Shown: piece after piece, positions 45,998 through 60,043 of the stretch
Layout of the letters: the number at the start of each line of letters is the position of its first letter
How positions within the stretch are numbered: the stretch's first letter is position 1
Assembly (NCBI RefSeq): GCF_032854445.1
Contig: NC_088301.1
Coordinates: 55,353,187 to 55,417,186, forward strand
DNA from: Liolophura sinensis
Lineage: Eukaryota > Mollusca > Polyplacophora > Chitonida > Chitonidae
Direction: 5' to 3'
DNA: 64,000 nt
The notes under the pieces: generated by a model
Databases searched by the model: none
Seen by the model: the letters and a program-made list of their open reading frames with translations, nothing else
What the model was told of the DNA's origin: nothing
Translations under genes and position numbers: made by a program

Positions 45998-48900
45998 ATG
46001 AATCAAAGTAGAAGTAGTAGCAATGAAGGTCTGTTCACATTCAAACCCAAACTCAGTCTGACAAGCACCAGGATTGTGGAAAACATGGGGACAGACTTCA
46101 TGGCTAGACAACAAAACCATTTGGAAAAGCAGAAAAAAATGGTAAGTGTGTTTGAAAGGCCAGATGGATTTACGTCGGCTGTAATTTGTTAAGAAATTGT
46201 CTCATTATGTTTGTCTTTAGGTACAGTATATACGGTGCATTCCATCAACAACACATAGTGCGGACTCTGTGATTCTTTTTTCTTAAGTTCAATTTATTTT
46301 TTGTTAAAAGTACGTATTGGTGACAGAGGTGGTAAGTGATTTACTATTTCAGATAAAATGCGCTTATAGACTGTACTATCGACACAACTACAAGTTTTCC
46401 TATTCAAGTGTACTGGTGCTTAGGAGCTTACTGTCAGTGATAAATTACTCAATCTAGTACATGTATGTCAGACCTATGTGCTTTTTTTTTCTTGTTTATT
46501 TTGCCTGAAATATTAAAACTAGCATATGCTTTGTGCTTCCCTTGGTTTTTGGCTTAGTGTACCACATCAGAATTTTTACGTGATTTAAGGACTGGATCTG
46601 GTTACGAATGTAGGACACTCATTTATATTCTTTACTTTCAGTATGTCCCTTTCGATATAAACCTTGACACTTGCACAGTGATAGCCTTGTATGGCAAAGG
46701 ATTGTTACATTACACTTTTTTGTAATGTTACAGTTTGCTCTATGATGTTATCTGACTATCCTGAGATCAATTGGAATATTACACAGCAAGGTAGCAGCTG
46801 AAGTTTTGCCAACCAAACACTGTCGCTGTGTAGGCATCCTTTTTTTTTTTTTGGCACCAAACTCGTCTTCTGACTAATTAGAGGGGTAATGATCTATTGC
46901 TGTTCTGTTAAATGTGAAATACACATCATGCTTAATCTTTTTGATCTACAACAGTAAATTTATTTCATCCAGGTATTATGAATATATTTTAAATTTTATA
47001 TTCTAGCTGGAAAAAGTAGAGCACCCCCGAAATGGTCAGCTTAGCCCAATGGGAAAGACAAGGAAAAGCAACAAAGAGTGGACAAAAGATGTAAGTAATG
47101 TCTTTAAGAAGGACTTTTTGTATTAAATTTCATGTTGTAAATATTTGTAATCTAAATAATAGCAAGGCTATACCACTCCTTACTATTATAGAATGACATC
47201 ATTTATATGTGTATAAAATGTTTATTATTACACACCTTAGATGGTTTGTCTACCTGCCTGCCTGTCTGTCGCTCAGGTTTGGTTTCTGTTCCATAACTGT
47301 GCCAAAAATATGTATGTTTTTGATAAAAAATCAACTAATGTGACCCTTCCATGTATGTCCTGTCAGGTTTGTATATTCAAAGTTATCATCATTGGTTTTT
47401 GTACAATGATTACTCCAAATATTCTACGATTTTTATAAAATGTTGAGTGCAGATTCATTTTGTGTAACCTTGTACAGATGATGCCTTTTTATGGGATGAT
47501 AGGGCTATTTAACCTATATTTTAAAGTGGGGTTTATTTCCTACTTTAGACTGCTGCCAGAAAACAGTATTATTGATTAATGATTAATGTACTGGTTGCTT
47601 TGTATAATTTCCATTGATGTATATTCATGGCTGTGAAATGGTATTGTAAAGCCACAAAGGGATCGTATACATATCTTATCTTGAAAATGTCATACTTGGT
47701 TTATATTGACTGTGTTTAATTTATAAACATTGGATATAAGTCATTCAATCTGACAAGAGCATTGCATGCACCAATGCGCATAACATATCCATAAAACATA
47801 CCCAAGTGTGTATCTTGATTTTTTGATGTATAAGTGCACCATATGTTAACTATAATTATGGGCTGCATAGTACACAGCCGCTTCTACTAGCATGTGCTTA
47901 TTAGTGTCAGTCATTCTTTTTATTCTCAACAGGGAAGCTATGCTGACCAGGATGTGCAAAATGATACAAAATCAAAGATCCATGAAACATCCTCTGATGA
48001 ACAACTCACAAAACCAACAAAAGAAAAGATCTCAGCAAATTTGCAACGTATCCTTGACGGTATTTATACACCTATTACGATATATTGTGGACATTAATAT
48101 TTTATTTGTCAGAATAAGTTTCTATATGAACTCTGTCATAGTTGTGGATGTCCATACATTGTGTAAGGAGGCCTATAGATTGTTATAAGAGGAATTATTA
48201 TTTTCTGTCGGTAAGGAATTTTTAAAAAAGAAGAATATCTTTGTAAACTTCTTTTTGTTTTCATTGTTTTTGTAGGACCTTACGCTAGTGGCCACCCTGA
48301 CATGGCACTAAAGAAACTCCGCCCTCCTGGTACCTCACAGCGACCTAGGTATCCTCAAAGTAGACCCCATAGTGACGGAGATGATTCAGATGATGACAGA
48401 AAAGGTTATTATCTGATATGTACATCAGTTGCCTCAAATTTTACTCCATTTCTTCATCATGAGAGGATTGTCACATGAAAACTTATAAGGAAGAGCTCTT
48501 AAGCCAGAACCCTAGAGGCATCCTGGTGCATTCCTACTCTCTCTATGACACGCCCTAAAACCTTATGGCTTTAGGCTTTGTCGAAAAACACCCAGTTTTG
48601 TGGTACAAGTGATGATTAACACAATCATCGTTAGCCAGTGAGCAAAAGGTGCAAGCTGAAAGCCTTTCCTTTTTTATTGGTAGAGGTGGAGGTTTGTCTC
48701 CATTATCATTTATCTTTAACCCAAACATAAGATGGCCATTGAACCATTGAACACAAAGTTAAATAAATTCACAGAGAAACCTATGTGTATTGTTTGTAAG
48801 AAACCCATATTGAAACAGCTCTACATGTAAATTGGAAATAAAATCTACAAGGCACTATTCTAACATAATCCAGTGGTTCAAACTTTGAGTCTAACTGTCT

Positions 48901-51900
48901 TCTGCCAAGGATATGAAACAAGAAAAGCAAAATGTTTCGGCTTAGGGTTAGTAGGTTTCTTTCCATAGATCAGTCTGGATTAGCGGTCTGTGGATCCCTG
49001 CACAAGGATTTGCATGGTGTTTCAGCAGATTCGTGGACTATAGGGCTACGTCCTCTTCGTGAGGAGAGTAGTGCATTCCAGACTGGTGTTCCAGTCTTGA
49101 TGATCAATCAACTGTCCTCTTGTCAGATCTTATACTTCAGAGAAGAAAGCATACTTTTTCTTGAATACACCATTGTGTCTTGTGAAGGTGTTTCGGCATT
49201 AGAGCTTTTCCCTTATTGGGTTGTCATTAAAAAAGATTGATTAACCTTAAAGAACTGTACATGTACTCTGAAAGGAATTGATAATTGTGAGATGTTGAAA
49301 TGTGAAGGGAGGAATATACCATTATTGAATTTGATTTTTTGTTATTGCTATTTCATACAGTACTCAAGATTATTTAGTGAGCAGAAGTTAATTTAAAGGC
49401 AGTGAAAACTGGGTACTCTCAAGATGTTGATCAACGATTAATTACAGCTTAGAATAAATTTACAAATGTGCACAACGTGACAGTGAAAATGTTATTTTTG
49501 TAACATGCCATGGCTGTTTACTGGAAATCTATGGAATGTTATATGATGGAGTGGTTTACCACTATGATAAGATATTTGATTGTGCACATGTGTTTTAACA
49601 TGTATTGTCAAAAATTTAGCAACATAATTCTTCAAGTGATTGTACTAGTATGCATGTTTTCATCTTTTCTTTGTGGTGTTTTCTGAAGTATTGACTTTGC
49701 TCAAATCACCAAGAGGTTTCCTGTCTCAAACATAGTGTGAAGAATGAACACGTTTACATGTTAAGGAATTAGTGTAGTTATTTCTTGAAGTTACTAATCT
49801 TAATCCTGTATTATGTGTCTGGTTTTACTCGCTAACCCTGCAGTATCCGGATCAAAGGACATCTTTGGGATAGCTATTAGTTATACATATATCCAGGAGC
49901 ATGTTTTGCTATGTTGCATTATTGTTTTGCATAAGCATATTGAGAAAGATTATGATATTATTGGGTAAGATGAGATTAGTATGTTGTTCAGTGCTTTAGG
50001 TAATCCTAGCAAAGGGGTTAAGCTTAATTATGTCAAGCTTGAACACAGCACCTTAGCTTTGCCTTGTTCATATACTTCATAGTCACACACAGCTTGTTTT
50101 CAGTCAGTACTAAGCATATTAGTGTTGCATGTTGTACACTGGTACATATCATATACGTACCAATACCTTAATATTATTCTCAATATGTGGCAGTCTGCAT
50201 AAAAACGTCACAAGCTTCAGCTGACATCTTGATTTGTTTAAAGATAATCAACCAACCAGTCAGTCCTGTGTGGAGCCTGGAATGCTAGGAAACATGCGCA
50301 GCAAAACTATGCCACCCCAGCAAACCTTAAACAGGCCCAAGTTAGGTGGTCGAAGATCAAGTTATATGACTGGAGACAGGCTACGAATGGCAAAAGACCT
50401 GGTAGATAAGGCAATAAGGGTAGGTGCTTCAACAGTTGTTCCTCAGACATATTGCTTTACCCTCCCTGGTGTGATCTGATTTGAATGTAAAGTTTGTACT
50501 TCGTAAAACCTGAATTTGACGTTAATAATTCTCATACGTACAGAAGGAAGGTTTGTTAACTTAAAAATGAGCCTGTTTTATTATCTTGCTTCAAAACTTT
50601 TATGTGTATGTTTATCTTTCCATCTGCCTGCCTTTCCTTACCCCTTCAATTTTGAGCAGTATGTCCAAAACTTTTCTGTGCATTAACATGAAACTTGTGT
50701 TTTGAAAAGATACTTTTAGCATGCACATTATTATGGTGCTCAGTCATAGTTTACTTTTTCTGTGATTTTTCACAAAACCTGTCTGTGACTTTGTTTCTCT
50801 GTACATCTGCTTTCTTGTATAGACTGGTGTGTTCTCAATCTGAGATGCATGATCATTGATGTACTTTCACAAGAATCATATGTTGAGCTTGGCTTGCTTT
50901 TTTGCTTGTTTTCAAATTTATAAGAGAATAAATTTTTGTTATTGCTGATCAGCAGCACTTTGTAATGACTTCTGTTGTAGTGAAGATCTTGCATGTATGT
51001 GAAGTCTGGCCAATTCATTTTCAGTTGCGTAAAGTGTTCACCATTCAGGGAGGGTACTCAGCTGTGAGAAATAGCCTAAGGCGGCGAGGATGGATCGAGA
51101 AGTTCTACAGATTAACGGTGCCAGTTAAGAAGCCACCAGGCCACAAGCGGAAACGTAACTCCGAAGAGGATGAAGATGATGATGCTGACGATGATGATGA
51201 TGGTGATTGTACTGATGATGATGGTAAGATTAGAACTTTATGAATTTATAAATCAAATGAATGATGCTTTACAGGTTTATGGGTTGGATGTTTTTTCCCT
51301 GAAGTTTACTATTCCATTGTTTGTGCTCATAAGAAGCAATAAATTATCACTACTGGATGATTGGTCAAAATAAGCGTACATGTACTTCTCACAATGATTA
51401 TAGTTTACATCTGAATGCAAACTTTGTTCTGAAATTCAGATGGACATAAACCAGAGGAGCCCAAAATCCCACCATGGGAAGAAGAGGAGGGCATCTATGG
51501 CATAATGGTGGGTTGAGTCCTGAAGAAAAAAAATTTGTACCATGATAAATGGTTCATGAGGCACCACATAGGCTTAAAGGACTTCAGCAGGCCTGAAACC
51601 TACATATGTATCTGCCTTATGTCCACTGAAGTGTTTTGTCTATGGCTGTAATAAAGAAATGCCATGTAGGCTGTTAGAGAGAAAGCATATGATATGGGGA
51701 AAGGTGTTTATAATAGCAAGATTGTTTTCCTGTCATGATGGTCATTGCTGACTGTGCTGAATGATACCTTTGTATGTGGAAGTATGTGATAGTTACATAT
51801 ATGACCCTTTTACTTTTCAGTCGAGGATGGTGCGGAATGTTAATCCATCATTTTACTGGGTGCTCAAGCGAGATGCCATTGATTACCGCTTTCTTGGCCG

Positions 51901-54900
51901 AGAACAAATGGTCAACCATTACTGTAAGGCTGGATCCTTCACTACAAAGGTAAGATTAATATATGGCTTTTTTAGAAGGTTCACAGGATTTGTCTTAAAA
52001 GGACTCATTTTATATGAAACATTTTTGTAATGAATTTTGTTTTGTATTGTTTATTTAAGGTTGGTCTTTGTGTCAACATGAGGAATGTGCCATGGTATGA
52101 ACAGGCAAACCCAGATGTCTTTTTTCCACGTTGTTATAGGCTGAGTCACAATGAAGATAAGGAAGCTTTCATTGGTAATGAGGACTTTACCCATAATGCA
52201 CTTGATTTTTCATAAACTGTAAATCAAATATCATGTTTGGTGTATCATTTTCCAAATTTTTATTTTATAATAACTGCCTGCATTTCCTAAAACTATGAGA
52301 ATGATCATTCATCTGTTAATAACCAAAATGAATGTCATAGTTTTTTGTCTTAATGCATATGTTAACTTTGTCATTTATGGCAATATTTTCAGCATTTTTT
52401 TCATTATCATGGATGAATGTAATGGTACAATATCCAGAGATTCTCTGGATTAAATTTATCCTATTTCTGATAACTTTAATCAGATGAATAACTCTTTCTT
52501 AACTGTTTTTTCCAGATGACTTCAGACTTACATCGTGTATAAATATCATCAAATTGGTTCTCAAACAAGCTAAGGATGGGCCAGAATTAGAGAAAGAAGA
52601 GGTGGCAAAACCCACTGATTCAGAAGATGGTGCTCCTCCTGCCCCCCAGAAATGTGACAATCCAGAGTGTGCCAAGCTGTCTGAAGAAGGTGGCACAGAC
52701 ACAGTTTGTGAACATATGAAGGCTGTAGAAGATGCACCATTGACTCCAAAATGTATGACATATGAATCCATTTTTATGTACTTAATCTAAATTTCTGATA
52801 ATTTTATTCTCACTTGAATGGAATGTGTTTTTGACTCACTGACAGGTTCATTTGATTAATTAGCTGGGATGCATCATGCACAGATAATAATCGGCTGGGA
52901 GTGATCATTGCCAGTGAAATGACCTAAAAACCACTGATATGATATGTATCCACCTTTGTCTTGAATGCCTTTATCCTTACGCAAATAGCATACTGAGAAA
53001 TTTAACAGTTTTGCTATATTACTGAATCCTAATGAAACAGAATGATTACTCTGGAACACGTCATTTTAGATAAAACAGACAGTGTGATCTGCGTTTTTTG
53101 TGAAATAGATTTTTTTCTGTAAAATTAGATAGTGTTTTCTATGAAAAGGATGCGAGTCTTCATGTTCTTCTTGCAAGTGTTCAGCTGATCAATTTGAACA
53201 CCAAACACTTTATTACTGTCAAGTTACATGGGTAGGAAAAAATTGTAAATAGAGAAAAAAAACCCCATAACTAAAGTTTCAGCTATGTTTTTTTTCGTGT
53301 GCATGACTTAGTAGAGATCTTTATTAAGTTGTGCGCACAAGGTCATTACAAAGATCTCTTGTGCTCGACTTAAAAAAAAAAATTTTGAGGGCACGATGCA
53401 ACAGTGATTTTGTGTGCACAACATAATTGTGCATTTCAGTGGTTCAATTATCTCAGGAGCACAACTTATTAAGAAAAAACATAACTGACTCTTTGAAAGT
53501 TGTATGAGTGTGTTTTTTTTATTTAGATTTTTTTTCTTTCCATGTCACTTTTACAGCTCTGTACAAAACCCAGTCAAGAGTTATTTTCTTACCCACATCC
53601 CCACTGTGCCATTTACTTTTGACTGACTACATGACATTGCTTTAAAATGTCTGAATATTTGTGTCTGAGTTAAATGAATCATCCAGTTACAGTAATACTT
53701 TCTTAATGCTTGAAGTGACCATCACAGGAAAAAAATATTTCAATTATGGAAGAGGAGTGCATGTTGAATATTGATCAATACATGTATAAAGACGATCCAT
53801 TTGCATGTACAGTAAAAATGTATAATTGAGTACTGTAAATATCTTTGTTAGGAATTGGATAAGAATTAACAAATAGCAATCAGACTTCCATCCAGGGTAT
53901 ATCCTCACCTGTGGCATGTTTAGTTTGGCAGTTTTGGTATCAATACAACAAAATGTGGTATAAACAATACATCAAAGTTAATCAGGAATAACTCAGTACT
54001 TGAATAGAACTACAATACTCTTTTTAATGCAACCCATGCTCTTTCCGTCTGCAGCCAGCAAAGCAAAAACTGAAGAAAAGAAAAAAAAGAAGAAATCTGT
54101 GATTGTGCCATTGAAGGCATTGGAGAACTCCATATCAGAATGTGAACAGTTCCTACGATCCAAAAATCATGATGACATTGATGACCGAGACAGTGTAAGT
54201 GATAATAGCATTGGTACATTTATGTTTGTCTTTATTTATACTTACAAGTAGAAATTTATACTGAACATTTGTGTTTATTAAACCTAAAACATTTGATTTC
54301 ACATTGCTCTGTCACTTCCTTAATTCTGTCTTTAAAAGAACCTGTGCCTGTTTTTTTTCTTCTTCTTTTTGGGGTTAATTTAGATAACCTGTGAATATAG
54401 TTAACTATATTTTCAGGTTTTATCTGATGCAAAGCAACCAGCTCTCTTTTCCTTTCTGTTGACACTTCATATATCTGTTCATGTTTTATTTCTAAATTTC
54501 CATTTCAGACTAAAGAACTTTCTCCTCACAACTGGAATCAGTTAATACAATGGTTCTATATGCTAGCTCAGTAAGTGTATTTATTATCTTTCATTCTGTC
54601 TATAATGTATATCCCGAACAAATTAGCTTTGAGGAAACTTGTATGCATATAGATTTACCAATTGGTCTTAAACTCTGCTGTTTATACTGCACATTTCAGT
54701 CTTCAGTGGCCCTTCTTACAAGGCTTTCACGGTCAGATACAGCCTTCTAATTTGGGCACCCTTTCAGCCGGGGTCAAGGGGCTGCCGGCCATGAAAAAAA
54801 ATAGCGTAAAATTTTGAATGGCGCAGTCGGAGTACACAAGTTTTCTGTACCTGTTTATCCAGGTCTCATTGCCCTTATATTTTTTGGGACAGTAAGAAAT

Positions 54901-57900
54901 CGTCCTTTTCCTCCACCAGTAGATGAAATCAAATTGGAAGTACGTTTCACACAGTGGACATAGCTAGAACTCCGTCCTTTTCCTCCACCAGTAGATGAAA
55001 TCAAATTGGAAGTACGTTTCACACAGTGGACATAGCTAGAACTCCGTATATTGTGCGATTGGCCAGTTGTTTTCAGACTACCAGGAGGCATTTTGGCATT
55101 TTGGCCAAGATGAGGCTACACCTTGTTCCTACGCACCTCCAGAGTCACAAGCTTGTACAAAAGTACAAATGTATTATAAACACACGAATCAAAAGACGGA
55201 AGCAAATAAAGATTGGGAATGAGGTAAAGGGTTGCACAGTAGTCGACAGTGCAAATGTACAACAAACGGAGTTGAAACGAAAAACCGCTCGTTAAATTTT
55301 CTCGTATTTGCCAATTTTAAATTTGAATTGTTCTTTGAATTTGGGCTCTTTTGTTAAGTTTATTTAGGTGTTTTGGGATATTTCTTAATGTGGGCGCTAG
55401 TTACCGGCATGAGAATCGTTCTGTATCTGACCCTGGTTTTGCAATATTATGTTCAGCCAATTTACCAAGAGTTGTCATGAATGTTATGCCAGGTGCATGT
55501 TTTGACTGTTCTGTAAGATGAGCCTTAGAGGTTTTACAAAATATTGATGTATAAAGTCTGCAAACGACTAAAACTTACAAAAGAAGTTCAGACTTGCAAG
55601 TAACGGTCTGTATGTTGTGTCTAACTGTTTGTTCTGCTGTGAGGCGTCATACTTGTGATACTTGTTTTTTTCTACAGTGAAGGTGGTGTGATCCCTAATG
55701 TGCCATTGGAGATGATAAGGCAGTGTGAAAGTCTGCTGAATCGTCTGAAAACCCATTGCCCTCAGTTGGAAATGGATGGAGCCAAAAATGTGTGGATTGT
55801 CAAACCTGGAGCCAAATCAAGGGGTAGAGGTACACGTCTTTACATGAAAACTCTTAGCCAAGCTGCCTTTTATCCTGAAATTCTTTTGAAACATTAAGTT
55901 TTGGTTTGTATGAGTGACTGACTGACTTTAAATATTCATATGCATTACAGGAATTGTGTGTTATGCCAAACTTGAAGAGATGCTGAAACTGGTTGACTCT
56001 CACGTCATGAAGAAAGAAGGGAAATTTGTTGTCCAAAAGTATATTGGTGAGTTTAATTAATCTTTCAAGACCTCATGAAACCATATATTTGATTGTTAAT
56101 CAGAATGTGTCATTTGTGTTTTTATTTTGTATCATCTTAAATTCTCAAATTTCTGATAAAAATCTGTAAAAGACCTTTAATATTTCAACACACCTTAAAC
56201 ATTGTACTACTCCCTTATCATTTTTTATGATGTGGACTAAAGTCAGTAATTGTTGTGTACTGATTTCAGAGCGGCCCTTGTTGATTTACAACACCAAGTT
56301 TGACATTAGACAGTGGTTCTTGGTCACTGATTGGAATCCTCTCACTCTGTGGTTCTATCAGGATTGTTATCTCAGATTCTGCTCACAGGAATACACTCTG
56401 GATAAGTTTGATGAGTATGTCTTAACTTTTAGTCATTAGCTTAAGGACACAGTATATACCCTAATTCCTCAACCTTTGTGCATACATGGGGGCACCTTTT
56501 AGTGCAATTTATGCACATTTTTTAATTTCATTTTGGAGACAAAACAGCATTGATTGGATTGGCCAATTCCGAGCTTCAAAAAGCATAAATTTAGGAGTCT
56601 ACACAGAATAATGCCTTCATTACTATGCTTAAATAAACACCATGCCAATATGTGAAAAGGTTGAAGGATTACAGTACATGTGTTGGTTATCATTCTTGTG
56701 ACAATATGGATCATTATCATTACTGTCGATATAATTTGTATGTACTGTTTTTGTGTCCTACAACAGGTGCAAAACATCATTATCACAGTGTGATTTCTGG
56801 AACATGCTTTCTGTTCCTATAACAGACATTATGACTCATTGCCACCCTGTGACTTCTGTAATAAATACAGATTGCATTATTCAGTGTATGTATTATAGAG
56901 CAATCCTATGACCAACAATAACATTTACCACTCTTTGACTGCTATGATAACGGTAGCTTAAAGTACATCAGAAAAGTAACTCTAAAATTAAGATTATGCT
57001 TTAAGAGAAGTGAAAAACGTTGTGCTGAATTTTGAGAAATAGATTTCATTTTGAGGCATATTTTATTGGGGTAATAACCCTTCTATTTTATGCATGTTTT
57101 GTGTCAGTGGACAAAAATTTTCAGAAATGAGGTCATTGATGACCCCCCATTTGGTACCCCCCTCCTACCCAAATCGCTCATAAACTGAATATTAAGGAAT
57201 TAAATCTAAACGTTCCATGTGTCCTCTTATTTCAGTATTAAATCACACCTCTGTTTCAGGTCAATTCACTTGTCTAACAATGCCATTCAGAAGAACTACA
57301 AGAATGGCCCACGATCCACCATGTTGCCACAGGAGAACATGTGGAGTCATTATGAGTTCAAGGAGTTCCTCAAGTATGTTCACAGACAGTCCATGAAATG
57401 ATTTGTTTATTTCTTTGATTGATGTTTCATGCCGTACTCAAGAGTATTTTAAATATACGATCTCAACCTCAAGAATATTTATGCACATACATGATGCAGG
57501 TAATGCTTTATCGTGGGAGGAAACTGGACCGACCAAGGAGAAACTCATACAGAAATGGTGGAAGCATTTATAATGTAGTGTCTTTTGCACTAGAACAGCT
57601 TTTTGAATTACAATTTTTAAGGTCTTTTTTTATTATTATTGTTATATATGGAGAAATCATAAAAACTCGTTTAAATACTAGGTTTAAATGAAATTTTGTA
57701 GAGAAATTTTGAGAGAGAAATAAAAGATGTTTCTATACATAGAACATTGTGGTTGTGTTTCAGCAAACGTCGCCAAGGCCACAAGTGGGAGGAGCTGATC
57801 TATCCTGGCATGAAGAAAGCTATCATCTGTGCTCTACTGGCCACACAGGACCTTGTAGAATATAGAAAGGTAACAGTCACTCCCCCAATAGTTAGGAAAT

Positions 57901-59484
57901 ATAATCTAATTGTTCAGCCACTTAACTATTAGTTTTGCATTCTGCCTGTTAAATAAAACAAGTTAGTCTGAATTTATGCTTACTGATTTATTTTTGGTGT
58001 GACAGTGTTAAAAATAATACCTGATGGCATATGTAAGTTCATTGCTGTGTGTTCATGCTTTCAGTTTTCATTTGAGTTGTATGGAGCTGACTTTATGCTT
58101 ACCGAGGACTATAAGCCATGGTTGATAGAGATTAATTGTAGCCCTAGTATGGAAGCTAGTACTGCAATCACTGCTGAACTTTGTACCAATGTTCTGGAAG
58201 ACACCGTCAAAGGTAAAGCAGCCTTCAGATACAAACCTTGGAGAACTAATACCTAGTTGGTTAATTAACAAACTCCATTTCTTTTTAAAATGCCTTTAAA
58301 ACATACCATATCTGTAGATTATTTTTGTTATGAATAATTGGAATGTTCCTGATCCAATTGTTTGACAATGGTTTTGTATTACTTTTTTTTCATTTGCTTC
58401 AAGTGCCTTCAAAAAAAAAAAAAAAAATTCCTGTTCAGATTAAAATATATTGATTTCTATCTTGTTTCATTTGATTCATTTTATTCTTATTCTTATTTCA
58501 GTTGTAGTTGACCGTCGATTTGACAAGAATGCTGATAGCGGGAGGTTTGAGTTGGCTTACAAACAGTCCCCAGTGACAGTCCCCCCCTACATCGGGTTAA
58601 ACCTGTCTGTAGATGGACAGGGAATCAAGCCACCCCCAGCTGTCAAAAGCACAGAATCTTCCTGTAGTAGGCTGCATGAAAGTGCTTCTCAGGAGGAGAA
58701 GGTTGACACTGATAAAGTGACAAAAGCCTCTGACAGAGATGAAGCCAAGTCAGATGAAGAAGGTGAAACTACTGACATGCCTGAACAGAAAACATCAAAT
58801 CCACCCAGCAAGAGTTCTTCAGCCACAAGGGATCTGCACAAGAGAAAATCACAGTCAAGTCCTTTTAAGACAGCCTCCAAGATGAGCCAGGAGAGCATTC
58901 AGTCAACCCAGAAGAGTGCTGGGACGACAAAGTCAGAAGCAACGTGGAAGAAGGAGCGGGCTGTGTCACAGTCTGTAATCTCACAGACCAATGGTGTTTC
59001 GAAGAGTCTGGCCTCACCTACCTCCATGTACACAATCACAGGTGGCAGGAGAATTGTTTCACGAACGTCTGTGGCCAATAATTACCCAGTTGTGAACACC
59101 AACCAAGGACAAAAGGAGCAACAGACATTACAAGTGAATACAGTTGATAGCAAAACCTTGCAGAGCCAGTCTTCTACATCAGCACCAATCAAAGGTAACT
59201 TTGATAAACAACATGTGCATTCTGGTAAACAAAACTCTTTCCCATTGCCTCCTAAAATACGCCGCCTTCGCCCATCAAAAAAGCAAACTCTTCAGCCACG
59301 GAGGCCAGAGGTGATGATAAAGTTGCCCAGCCTTCCCTATGCAGATATGAACATAGAATATAAAGGGGGAGGGACAAGACTAAAGTATTTCAACCAAAGG
59401 CCTGTAGTTAATCCCTATGTGTTTTCACCTGGTAATTTAGGCCCTCCCAGTAACAGTGGTGTCTGGGTGAACCCATATGTATGA
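45998..59484 (+). CDS. TTLL3-like: Tubulin monoglycylase TTLL3/TTLL8-like, main form
   Basis: Nineteen exons join in consistent phase to 1,117 residues: 45998-46141, 47007-47090, 47933-48059, 48276-48404, 50244-50419, 51025-51223, 51440-51507, 51821-51949, 52060-52174, 52516-52752, 54055-54194, 54509-54570, 55678-55829, 55951-56046, 56270-56414, 57260-57373, 57764-57869, 58065-58212, 58502-59484. The product adds glycine to tubulin glutamates in axonemes. ATP-grasp landmarks are '[16 protein letters not shown]', '[12 protein letters not shown]', '[15 protein letters not shown]' and '[20 protein letters not shown]'. N-terminal '[20 protein letters not shown]' and '[18 protein letters not shown]' are typical of TTLL3/8. 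An Asp/Glu-rich run (exon 51025) and a Lys run (exon 54055) are low-complexity linkers. TTLL3 and TTLL8 cannot be separated by eye. The donor after 48404 is weak (GTTATT). Confidence 0.93.
53300..53475. repeat. Imperfect palindrome around tgtgcgcaca
   Basis: 'agagatcttt' (53313-53322) and 'aaagatctct' (53350-53359) flank 'tgtgcgcaca'. Related 'gcacaa' and 'cttattaag' words recur to 53475. It could be a small foldback element in a TTLL intron. Confidence 0.45.
54730..55432. mobile_element. Candidate non-autonomous DNA transposon with inverted ends
   Basis: The ends 'ggtcagatacag' (left, 54731) and 'ctgtatctgacc' (right, ending near 55432) are a perfect 12-base inverted repeat about 700 bases apart, inside TTLL intron 54571-55677. 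The interior holds a 74-base direct duplication and no transposase. No target-site duplication is evident, so the borders are provisional. Confidence 0.5.
54900..55047. repeat. 74-bp direct duplication
   Basis: Two adjacent, essentially identical copies of 'cgtccttttcctccaccagt' ... 'cacagtggacatagctagaa' lie at 54901-54973 and 54975-55047. Near identity implies a recent duplication. It lies inside the candidate element above. Confidence 0.93.
57403..57550 (+). repeat. SINE-like repeat close to a TTLL donor
   Basis: 'tttgattgatgtttcatgcc', 'gtactcaagagtattttaaa' and 'gtgggaggaaactggaccga' match the family. It starts about 30 bases after the donor at 57374. Confidence 0.75.
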
Positions 59485-59942
59485 AAATATGTGGTCATGC
59501 ACATGAATGGGTTGATTCAACCCATCATTTAATACCCCTACACAGATTTTTGGTTAACTGCATTTTTATTTCAAACTACCTTAATGTAATTATAATATGA
59601 TAGAGACAGAGAAACGAGATTATGAATTCTCTTTCACTGGTGTGCCATGATGTGCGATTGTTTACACGGTTGTCTCCCTTATTGCTACCATTCACATTAC
59701 CATATCGTGTCACATGTGAGAATTTTTTTCCTTCTTCAGGTGTGCATTTTTTTACTGTAAATGTACATTTTATATGACCAAAGAGCCTACTAAATACCTG
59801 TAATTCAAGCTGAATGAAATTGGCTGATATTTCAGGAGTGTTTAGGCTCGCAGTACTGCAAGCATATGACTTGTATGATGGTCATGCAGAATTGACACAT
59901 TTTGCTGCTAGTTATTCAATCCCTAAGCTTTTGTACTTAAAG

Positions 59943-60043
59943 GACGGCGGCGACGCAAGAAGCACTCAGTAAAAGTGATTGGCACTAAGACCTCTTGTGG
60001 TGCGCTGGTGAAACTACCGATTATAAAGGTCCAGGTGTTATGA
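59943..60043 (+). CDS. Possible alternative terminal exon 2 of the TTLL gene
   Basis: After 'gtacttaaag' (acceptor) the sequence is open in phase 1 and encodes 33 residues, beginning RRRRKKHSVKVIGTKTSCGA, with TGA at 60041-60043. The shared donor would be ATCAAAG|GTAACT at 59194 inside the long last exon, which also ends in phase 1. Joined, this gives a form of about 1,054 residues with a strongly basic tail. Only phase and splice consensus support it. Confidence 0.45.

Noticed and set aside
51170-51373. Plus-strand ORF with a Met-rich start ([11 protein letters not shown])
   Set aside because: Out-of-frame reading of the Asp/Glu repeat in the TTLL exon 51025-51223.
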